Shown in pieces: positions 24,321 to 31,610 of a DNA stretch of 40,247 bases (position 1 is its first letter; each line of letters opens with the position of its first letter). The DNA lies in the NCBI GenBank assembly GCA_945957575.1, contig CAMFLW010000015.1, positions 1-40,247 on the forward strand, in the 5' to 3' direction. This DNA is from an uncultured Aeromonas sp. (GTDB lineage: Bacteria > Pseudomonadota > Gammaproteobacteria > Enterobacterales > Aeromonadaceae). The position numbers were made by a program, and so were the translations under genes. The notes under the pieces are model-generated. The model did not search any database, was not told the origin of the DNA, and saw only the letters and a program-made list of their open reading frames with translations.

Positions 24321-26631
24321 GGTGTTGCTCCTCCCCTGATCCCTCGCCAATCAAACCCGCCGCGACAAACTCCCGGAACAGGGTTTTGGGGGTGATGGGC
24401 AACTCGTTGATGGCCACCCCGGTCGCCATGCGAATGGCGTTACGGATGGCGGGGCCCGGCGAGATGATGGGCGGCTCCCCCAGTGATTTGTGGCCATAGA
24501 CCGACTGGGGCTCATAGGTCTGCACGAAGTCGCATTCCAGCTCCGGCAAATCCAGCATGGTGGGGAACTTGTAGTCGAGCAGGTTGGGATTGCGCACCAC
24601 GCCGCTCTTGGCATCGATGATCATCTCCTCGAACAGCGACCAGCCGATCCCCATCCCCATGCCGCCATGCACCTGTCCCTCTGCCAGCTGCGGGTTGAGG
24701 ATCTTGCCCGCATCGTGCAGGTTGATGATGCGATTGATGGTCACCTTGCAGAGATCGATATCGACGCTGAGATCGACAAAGGTACAGCCGAAACTCGGCG
24801 GGTTGGTGGTGGTCTTGTGGGAGACCTCGGAGGTTATCTGGCCACCGATAGTGAGGTGGTAGTAGGCGTTGACCGACACCTCGGCCACGCTGATCAGCAC
24901 CTTGTCCGGCGCACCGGCCAGCACCACGTAGCCGTCGATCAGGGTGAGCGATCCCACATCCTGATGGCAGAGTTGGGCCGCCAGCGACAAAATGCGGGCC
25001 CGCAGCTGCAGCGCCGCCTGATGGATTGCTGGAGCCGCCACATAGCTCTGGCGCGAGGCGAACGAGCCAGGATCATAGGCGGTGATGTCGGTATCCTGAG
25101 TCGAAATGACCCGGATCTGCTCAAACGGAATGCCTAACGTCTGGGCCGCCATCTGGGCAAAGACGGTGTCCGACCCCTGCCCTATCTCGGTGGCGCCGAT
25201 CTGCAGATTGACGGTGCCATCCTGGTTGAGCAGCATGCGGGCACCAGCAATTTCGACCCCCACCGGATAGGTGTTGGAGCCGTAGCTAAAGCACGCTACC
25301 CCGATGCCGCGCCGCACCCGGCTCGCCGGATCCTGCCCCAGACATTCGGCCTTGAGCCGATCCCACTCGAACATCTCGCGACCACGCAGTAGGCAGTCCG
25401 GCAACCCGGCGCTATAGATGGTCTTCTGGTTGACCTGATTGATGTCCCCCTCGCGCGCCACGTTGGCGATCCGCACATCAAGCGGATCCAGCCCGAGTTC
25501 GGCGCAAGCGTCATCCAGCATGCACTCGAGGGCAAAAATCGCCTGCGGCGCGCCGTAACCGCGCATGGCACCGGCGGTGGGCAGGTTGCTGTAGAAGGTC
25601 TTGGCGTCATAGCCAAAGGCGCTGCGCGGATAGAGGTAGCTGATCTTGTTGCCACCGGCGCTAGCGATGGAGTGGCCGTGAGAGGCATAGCCGCCGGTGT
25701 TGGAGAGCACGTCGAGCTGATAGCCCTTGAGGGTGCCGTCGCGGTTGAGGCCCATTTTGCCATCGATGGCAAAGCCGTGGCGGGTACGGGAGGCAAAGAA
25801 ACACTCCTCCCGGCTCAGGGTCACCTTAACCGGCACGCCGCCAAGCTTGTAGCTCAAAAACGCCGCCATCGGCTCTTCCAGCACATCCTGCTTGTTGCCA
25901 AAGCCGCCGCCCATATAGGGTTTGATCACCCGCACGCTAGACCAGGGCAGGCCGAGGGACTTGGCCACCCGGCTGCGCACTATCTGGGGGATCTGGGTAC
26001 TGCTGACGACGATGATGTGGTCCGGCTGATCCATGTAGGCGTAACAGGTCACCGTCTCCAGATGGCAGTGCTGCACCACCGGCGTCCGGTAGTGCCCCTG
26101 AAACTGCAGATCTGCCGCCGCAATGGCCTGCTCCGGGTCATTGGCGCGAAGCTGGCTTTGGCGCAGCAGATTGCCGCTCGGGTGGATGGGATAGGCTCCG
26201 TCGGCCAGCGCACTTTGGGCATCCGTCATCACCGGCAGTGGCTCGTAGGTTACCTTGACCAGGGCGGCAGCCTTCTCGGCCACCAGCGGATCGCGGGCCA
26301 CGACTATGGCGACCCCATCACCAAAGTGGCGTACATGGTCGGTGAGCAGACGGCGGTCTTTCACATCCCGTTTCGCCTCATCGAGAGACCAGGCGTGGCC
26401 GGCGGTGCGAAAACAGGTGGTGGGCACATCTTCATGGGTGAACACGGCTTCGACCCCGTGCAGCGCCAGCGCCTCGCTGGCGTCGATGGCAAGCACCTTG
26501 CCATGGGCGATTGAGCTTCGCACGTACTTGGCGTGGCGCATGCCGAGCATGATGTTGTCATCGGTATAACGGGCACTGCCGGTCACCTTGGCCTCGGCAT
26601 CCACCCGCTTGAGCGGTAATCCTATGGACAT
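24313..26631 (-). CDS. xdhA: Xanthine dehydrogenase, molybdenum-binding subunit
   Basis: A 772-residue subunit holding the molybdopterin cofactor, where hypoxanthine and xanthine would be hydroxylated to urate. Seen: GGGFGNKQD near residue 240, the cofactor loop MRGYGAPQ, GATEIGQGSDTV, and GEPPIISPGPA near 718, whose Glu is the catalytic base in the family. Length matches E. coli XdhA. I chose ATG at 26631 (MSIGLPLKRVDAEAKVTG), preceded by AAGGAC; the frame stays open far upstream, but that stretch is not protein-like. First gene of xdhABC, with a sigma-54-like element about 50 bases upstream. Confidence 0.92.
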   Translation of the reverse strand: MSIGLPLKRVDAEAKVTGSARYTDDNIMLGMRHAKYVRSSIAHGKVLAIDASEALALHGVEAVFTHEDVPTTCFRTAGHAWSLDEAKRDVKDRRLLTDHVRHFGDGVAIVVARDPLVAEKAAALVKVTYEPLPVMTDAQSALADGAYPIHPSGNLLRQSQLRANDPEQAIAAADLQFQGHYRTPVVQHCHLETVTCYAYMDQPDHIIVVSSTQIPQIVRSRVAKSLGLPWSSVRVIKPYMGGGFGNKQDVLEEPMAAFLSYKLGGVPVKVTLSREECFFASRTRHGFAIDGKMGLNRDGTLKGYQLDVLSNTGGYASHGHSIASAGGNKISYLYPRSAFGYDAKTFYSNLPTAGAMRGYGAPQAIFALECMLDDACAELGLDPLDVRIANVAREGDINQVNQKTIYSAGLPDCLLRGREMFEWDRLKAECLGQDPASRVRRGIGVACFSYGSNTYPVGVEIAGARMLLNQDGTVNLQIGATEIGQGSDTVFAQMAAQTLGIPFEQIRVISTQDTDITAYDPGSFASRQSYVAAPAIHQAALQLRARILSLAAQLCHQDVGSLTLIDGYVVLAGAPDKVLISVAEVSVNAYYHLTIGGQITSEVSHKTTTNPPSFGCTFVDLSVDIDLCKVTINRIINLHDAGKILNPQLAEGQVHGGMGMGIGWSLFEEMIIDAKSGVVRNPNLLDYKFPTMLDLPELECDFVQTYEPQSVYGHKSLGEPPIISPGPAIRNAIRMATGVAINELPITPKTLFREFVAAGLIGEGSGEEQHHV

Positions 26632-26680
26632 GATCAAGTCCTTTTTCAGGGAAGAAAAATCCAGAACCGGGATAAAAAAC

Positions 26681-26696
26681 AGCAAGATATGCGCCT
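26681..26696 (-). promoter_or_regulatory. Sigma-54-like promoter of xdhABC
   Basis: On the minus strand AGGCGCATATCTTGCT keeps the essential GG-N10-GC spacing and a perfect -12 block (TTGCT), with GGC and C conserved at -24. It lies 50 bases before the xdhA start. The rest of the 311-base gap 26632-26942 holds the ghxQ terminator and nothing else I recognise. Confidence 0.45.
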
Positions 26697-26902
26697 GTTT
26701 CCCCCTCTTGCCCCGGCGATGGGAAGAAGTGTGAAGAGGATCCCATCTGTCTCCCTTTTTCTGGCAGGCAAGGTACCTGCCGAAGACGAAGCCGCGGCTC
26801 CCGACGCTACCTGTGCCCGCGGCGCTATCAATCTGGTAAGGGGATTTATCAAAATGGTACGGGGTGAAAATCGAAGAAACATGCAGAGTTGGCAAAGAAA
26901 AG

Positions 26903-26925
26903 CGGGGCTGCCGATGGCAGCCCCG
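26903..26925 (-). terminator. Rho-independent terminator after ghxQ
   Basis: CGGGGCTGCC and GGCAGCCCCG form a perfect 10-base stem with a 3-base loop. On the minus strand it is followed by CTTTTCTTT. It lies 17 bases after the permease stop, separating that gene from xdhABC. Confidence 0.88.
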
Positions 26926-26942
26926 AAACGGGCGGGTTATCC

Positions 26943-28352
26943 CTAAATAGCCCACCCCCCAGCATAAAAGAGCACCAGTGCCAGGGCGATGATCACGGTG
27001 CCAACGTTGAGCTTGTGCCACTCCTTGGAGCAGATGCGGCCGATCACCAGCGAGCTGAAGCCCAGCATGATGCCGGTGACGATGTTGCAGGTGAGCACGA
27101 TAAAGACGGCGCACACCAACCCGGACATGGCACCGACCGAATCGTTGAAATCGAGCTTGGTGACGTTGCTCAGCATCAAGAGCCCCACATACATCAGCGC
27201 TGGTGCGGTGGCATAGGCGGGCACCAGATAGGAAAGCGGCGAGAGGAACAACATGAGCAGGAACAGGCCGCCGACCACAGTCGCGGTGAGACCGGTTTTT
27301 CCCCCCGCCGCCGTGCCCGCCGCCGATTCGATATAGACAGCTGCCGGTGCCGCCCCCACCAGACCGGAGAAGATGCTGCTGACCGAGTCGGCACTGAGCG
27401 CCTTGCCGCTGTTGATGATATGACCATCTTTATCGAGCAGGTTGGCCTGCCCCGCTACCGCCCGGATGGTGCCGGTGGCATCGAATACCGCCGTCATCAC
27501 CAGCGCCAGCACGCTGGGCAGCACCAGCGGCGAGAGCGCCCCCATGATATCCAGGCTGAAGATGAGGGACTGACCCTGCCCGTCCGACAGGCTCGGCAGG
27601 GCGAACAGCCCCTGATACTTCACCGCCGGATCGAAGATAAGACCGAAGATGGAGATGGCGATGATCACCAGCAGGATCCCCCCCGGTACTCTCAGCTTCT
27701 CCAGTCCGAAGATCACCGCAAGGCCGATCAGGGACATGATGACCGGCATGGAGGTGAAGGCCCCCAGCGCCACCGGCAGCCCCTCCAGCGGGTTCTTGAT
27801 CACCAGCCCCACCCCGTTGGCGGCAATAAGCAGCAGGAAGAGACCAATCCCGATGCCGGTACCGTGGGCAATCCCCATCGGCAGGTTGTCGAGGATCCAG
27901 CTACGCACCCCGGTCACCGAGATGGCGGTAAACAGCACCCCCATCAGGAAGACGGCCCCCAACGCCACCGGAATGGGGATCTGCTGCCCCAGCACCAGAC
28001 TGAAGGCAGTAAACGCCGTGAGGGAAATAGCGCAGCCGATGGCCATCGGCAGCTTGGCCCAGAGTCCCATCAAGAGCGAACCGAACCCCGCCACCAGACA
28101 GGTGGCGACAAACACGGCGCCGGGAGGAAAGCCCGCCTTGCCGAGCATGCTCGGCACCACTATCACCGAGTAGACCATGGCAAGGAAGGTGGTGAGGCCC
28201 GCCAGCACCTCCTGTCTGACGTTGCTGCCCCGCTCGCTGATCATAAAGTAGCGATCAAGAGCCGTGAGCTGCTGTTGCTTTGCTGCGCTCTGGCTGGCGT
28301 CATCATTGGCCAGCTGTTCCACGCTGTTTGTCCTGCTGTTTGCTTGGGTCAT
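26943..28352 (-). CDS. ghxQ: Purine permease, AzgA-like branch of NCS2 (GhxQ-like)
   Basis: A 469-residue inner-membrane transporter with about 12-14 hydrophobic segments, of the guanine/hypoxanthine or adenine permease family. Seen: the family start [40 protein letters not shown], and the conserved [13 protein letters not shown]. Gene order (after guaD, as in E. coli) favours the GhxQ type, importing guanine and hypoxanthine by proton symport; substrate choice is inferred. ATG at 28352 follows AAGGAG; earlier in-frame starts lack a ribosome site. It is separated from guaD by 289 bases, so it may have its own promoter. Confidence 0.88.
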   Translation of the reverse strand: MTQANSRTNSVEQLANDDASQSAAKQQQLTALDRYFMISERGSNVRQEVLAGLTTFLAMVYSVIVVPSMLGKAGFPPGAVFVATCLVAGFGSLLMGLWAKLPMAIGCAISLTAFTAFSLVLGQQIPIPVALGAVFLMGVLFTAISVTGVRSWILDNLPMGIAHGTGIGIGLFLLLIAANGVGLVIKNPLEGLPVALGAFTSMPVIMSLIGLAVIFGLEKLRVPGGILLVIIAISIFGLIFDPAVKYQGLFALPSLSDGQGQSLIFSLDIMGALSPLVLPSVLALVMTAVFDATGTIRAVAGQANLLDKDGHIINSGKALSADSVSSIFSGLVGAAPAAVYIESAAGTAAGGKTGLTATVVGGLFLLMLFLSPLSYLVPAYATAPALMYVGLLMLSNVTKLDFNDSVGAMSGLVCAVFIVLTCNIVTGIMLGFSSLVIGRICSKEWHKLNVGTVIIALALVLFYAGGWAI

Positions 28353-28564
28353 ACCCAACTCCTTCACACGCGCCTGAATGTTCCATGACGAAATGGCGAC
28401 AGGATCTGCGGGTCTGCCGAGCGCCAGTCTGATGAGAAACAGGCGATGGTGGCAGAGGATGCGACAGATAGACCAGGGCTGGCAGCCTTGACTCAAACGT
28501 TTGCCTTGCTGATCAAAAAAACCGGGCCATTTCACGTTCTATGCGGGGAGATCCCCTGTCGTGC

Positions 28565-28596
28565 GGCAAGACTGGCGCCCCTGTGGGGCACGCCAG
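28565..28596 (-). promoter_or_regulatory. Weak sigma-54-like element overlapping a hairpin, between guaD and ghxQ
   Basis: On the minus strand GGGCGCCAGTCTTGCC (28565-28580) has GG-N10-GC spacing and TTGC at -12, about 210 bases before ghxQ. The same place holds a hairpin, CTGGCG-CCCC-TGT-GGGG-CA-CGCCAG (28572-28596), which could instead end the guaD transcript, though no U-tract follows. The two readings compete. Confidence 0.3.
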
Positions 28597-28641
28597 CCAC
28601 CGTATTCGTTGGGGCTGCGCCGCGGCAGCCCACTACAAGCC

Positions 28642-29958
28642 CTACCCCCGTTCATGCACCAGTTGGCCATCCACATAGGTGCGGTAGATGGATCTGTCAT
28701 CCCCCAGGGTCAACAGCACAAAGAGCTTGTCCCGCAGGGTGGTGGAGTTGTCATAACGCAGTTGCTGCAACGGGGTGGCGACCGGGTCGAGCACCACAAA
28801 GTCCGCCTCCTTGCCCACCGCAAAGCTGCCGATCTTCTCGTCCAGCCCCAGCGAATGGGCGCCGCCCAGGGTGGCGAGATAGAAAGCCTGATAGGCCGAG
28901 AGCCGCTCGCCCTGCAACTGCATCACCTTGTAGGCCTCGTTGAGGGTTTGCAGCATGTTGAAGGTGGTACCGGCGCCGATGTCGGTGCCCATCCCCACCT
29001 TCACCTGCTTGCGCCACGCCTTATGCAACTTGAAGAGACCGCTGCCGAGATAGAGGTTGGAGGTGGGACAAAACGCGATGGTGGAGCCGGTCTCCTTCAG
29101 GCAATCCCACTCCTGCTCTTCCAGATGGACACAGTGGGCAAAGACGCAGTTGTGGCCGGTGAGCCCATGCTGGTGATAGACATCGAGATAACCCTTGTGC
29201 GCCGGGAAAAGAGATTTGACCCAGGCGATCTCGTCCTTGTTCTCGCACAGATGGGTGTGCAGATAGGTGGTGGGAAACTCTTCGCGCAGTCGCCGCGCCA
29301 TCGCCAGCTGCTCGGGTGTCGAGGTGGGTGCAAATCGTGGTGTGATGGCATAGAACAGTCGACCGTTACCATGCCAGCGCTCGATAAGCTGCTTGCTCTG
29401 CACATAACTGCTCTCGGCGGTATCGAGCAGATAGTCGGGCGCATTGCGATCCATCATCACCTTGCCCGCGATCATCCGCATGTTGATGCGACTGGCCGCC
29501 TCGAACAGAGCATCCACCGACTCGGGGTGAACGGTGCCGAACACCAGCGCCGTGGTGGTGCCGTTTCGCAGCAGCTGCTTGATAAAGAAAGTGGACATCT
29601 CGCGGGCATACTCGAGATCGTTGTAGCGCCGCTCGGCCGGGAAGGTGTGGCGGTTGAGCCACTCCAGCAGTTGCTCGCCATAGGCCCCCACCATCTCGCT
29701 CTGGGGATAGTGAATGTGGGTGTCGACAAAGCCCGGCACTATCATCTTGCCGCGGTAATCGCGCACCCGTACCTCGGCCGGAATGCGATCTTTCCCCTCC
29801 TCCCACTGACCGAACCAGTCGATGCAGCCGTTGCGAATGATCAGCAGACCATCCTCGATGAGGCGGGCGTTGGCCTCGATCTCCTCCGGGTGATCCACCA
29901 CCCGGGTGATGTCGAAGAAACTGCCGCGCACGGCTTTGACAGAGTTGTCGTATTTCAT
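28642..29958 (-). CDS. guaD: Guanine deaminase
   Basis: A 438-residue zinc amidohydrolase that converts guanine to xanthine and ammonia, feeding the xanthine dehydrogenases. Metal and catalytic residues are present: His81 and His83 in PGFVDTHIHYP, His234 and His236 in LHTHLCENKDE, His275 in FAHCVHLE, and Asp326 in GTDIGAGT. The length matches E. coli GuaD. ATG at 29958 lies 39 bases after the stop of the xanthine permease gene, so the two are probably one transcript. Confidence 0.94.
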   Translation of the reverse strand: MKYDNSVKAVRGSFFDITRVVDHPEEIEANARLIEDGLLIIRNGCIDWFGQWEEGKDRIPAEVRVRDYRGKMIVPGFVDTHIHYPQSEMVGAYGEQLLEWLNRHTFPAERRYNDLEYAREMSTFFIKQLLRNGTTTALVFGTVHPESVDALFEAASRINMRMIAGKVMMDRNAPDYLLDTAESSYVQSKQLIERWHGNGRLFYAITPRFAPTSTPEQLAMARRLREEFPTTYLHTHLCENKDEIAWVKSLFPAHKGYLDVYHQHGLTGHNCVFAHCVHLEEQEWDCLKETGSTIAFCPTSNLYLGSGLFKLHKAWRKQVKVGMGTDIGAGTTFNMLQTLNEAYKVMQLQGERLSAYQAFYLATLGGAHSLGLDEKIGSFAVGKEADFVVLDPVATPLQQLRYDNSTTLRDKLFVLLTLGDDRSIYRTYVDGQLVHERG

Positions 29959-29997
29959 ACCTCGTTCCCCTACTTTTTTATTGTTCTGTTGTGACCA

Positions 29998-31515
29998 TCA
30001 GACCCTTTCGATCTGGACGGCGGCGACCGGTTTGGCATCGGCCAGCGCCTCTTTATCGCGCCGGTTTGCGGTGCTGACAGGACGGGCCGTGAAGGTCACA
30101 TCCGGTTTGTCGCTAAGCTGGATCACCTCTACCGCCTCGGCATCCTTGATGGCCGCCTTGCGTTTGCGGCTTTGCGGCAACACCAGATTCATGATGATGG
30201 CGGTGATGCCGCCGGCGCAGATGGGGTTCTCCACCAGCATGTAGATACCCGCCGGCAGCACCTTGAAGACGTTCGGGTCGTAGGAGACACCGAGCCCCAG
30301 CCCAAGCGAGGTGGCGACAATCAGGGTCTCCCGCCGATCGAAGCCGTGGCTGATGATGATGCGACCACCGGCGATGGCGATCATGGAGAACATGATGACC
30401 ATGGCACCCCCCATCACTGGTGACGGTATGGTGGTAAAGAAGCGCCCTACTACGGGGAAGAGCCCCAGCAGCACCAGAATGACGGCAATAAACTTGCCCA
30501 CATGGCGTGACGCCACCCCGGTCATCTGGATGACGCCGTTGTTCTGGGCGAAGGTGGTGAGCGGCAAAGAGCCGAGTGCCGAGGCGATCACCGAGACCAA
30601 ACCGTCCGCCAGCACACCGCCGGAGAGCCGTTTTTGAAACTCGGGGCCCTGAATATCCCGCCGGGAGACCATGGCGGTGGCGGTGATGTCCCCCACCGCC
30701 TCCAGCACGCTCAACAGATAGATGGTGCCCGCCAACATAAAGGCGTGAAAATCGAAGGAGAAACCGTATTTGAACGGGATCGGTACCGTAATAAGTGGCA
30801 GATTCTCAAGGGCGGAGAAATCCACCATGCCGAGCATCAGGGCCGCCGCATAGCCCACCATCAGACCGATGGCGATGCCGCTCATCCGCAGCAGCGGGCT
30901 TCGGCTGCAGTTGAAGGCGACGATGACGCAGAGCACCAACAGCCCCAGCCCGATGTGCTCGTATTTGCCGAAGGTGCCGCTGCTCATGGCGGAGAAGCCG
31001 CCGCCAAAGTCGATGATCCCCACCTTGATAAGGCTCAGGCCAATCATCAGTACCACCACACCGCTCACGGTCGGGGTGATCACCCGCTTGAGGTAGGGCA
31101 GCACAAAGGAGGAGCCCATCACCAGAAAGGCGCCGACAAAGGAGACCCCGAGCAGGGTCGAGACGATCAGCTCCTCATGGATGCCATCTTTTTTCATGGC
31201 GCCGCCCAGGGCGATCATCACGGTGACGAAGGAGAAGTTGACCGACTGGATGGAGAGCAGCCCCGAACCGATGGGGCCATAACGGTTCACCTGCAACCAG
31301 GTGCCGATACCGGAGGCGATCATCGCCATGGAGACCAGATAGGCGGTGATCTCGGTAGATAGGCCCAGGGCGCCACCGACGATCAGCGCCGGGGTCACCA
31401 TGGGGACAAAAATAGCCAGCAGATGGGTCACTGCGCCCATCAGGGTTTGATAAAACGGGGGTTTGTCTTCCAGCTCGTAAATGAGATCCGAGTGCTTGCG
31501 TGTTGTTTTAGACAT
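29998..31515 (-). CDS. xanQ: Xanthine/uric acid permease, NAT branch of NCS2 (XanQ-like)
   Basis: A 505-residue inner-membrane proton symporter with about 12-14 helices. The NAT signature QNNGVIQMTG near residue 323 is intact, and the start of the transporter core (PPFYQTLMGAVTHLLAIFVP) is typical. Compared with the roughly 466 residues of E. coli XanQ it has an extra basic, presumably cytoplasmic C-terminal tail of about 40 residues. Position between xdhD and guaD matches E. coli. The 95-base gap to xdhD contains a GC-rich hairpin but no clear promoter. Confidence 0.88.
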   Translation of the reverse strand: MSKTTRKHSDLIYELEDKPPFYQTLMGAVTHLLAIFVPMVTPALIVGGALGLSTEITAYLVSMAMIASGIGTWLQVNRYGPIGSGLLSIQSVNFSFVTVMIALGGAMKKDGIHEELIVSTLLGVSFVGAFLVMGSSFVLPYLKRVITPTVSGVVVLMIGLSLIKVGIIDFGGGFSAMSSGTFGKYEHIGLGLLVLCVIVAFNCSRSPLLRMSGIAIGLMVGYAAALMLGMVDFSALENLPLITVPIPFKYGFSFDFHAFMLAGTIYLLSVLEAVGDITATAMVSRRDIQGPEFQKRLSGGVLADGLVSVIASALGSLPLTTFAQNNGVIQMTGVASRHVGKFIAVILVLLGLFPVVGRFFTTIPSPVMGGAMVIMFSMIAIAGGRIIISHGFDRRETLIVATSLGLGLGVSYDPNVFKVLPAGIYMLVENPICAGGITAIIMNLVLPQSRKRKAAIKDAEAVEVIQLSDKPDVTFTARPVSTANRRDKEALADAKPVAAVQIERV

Positions 31516-31610
31516 CGTATTTGTCCCATCACACAGAATGTAGGCGGAGTACTCATTCCGCCGTCAGGCGCTGGGGGCGAGCTGGTGCCCGCCCCTCACC
31601 TTTTCTTTTG

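Noticed and set aside
26889..28388. Plus-strand open frame opposite the ghxQ permease (about 499 codons)
   Set aside because: The translation is low-complexity Gln/His/Arg/Asp-rich sequence, typical of the antisense of a hydrophobic membrane protein.
28353..28641. Possible purine riboswitch before ghxQ
   Set aside because: I could not find the conserved three-way junction core sequences on the minus strand.
31570..31610. GC-rich hairpin followed by TTTTCTTTT between xdhD and the xanQ-like gene, resembling a terminator
   Set aside because: The T-run follows the stem on the plus strand, where no gene ends; on the coding strand it precedes the stem, so it would not end xdhD transcription.
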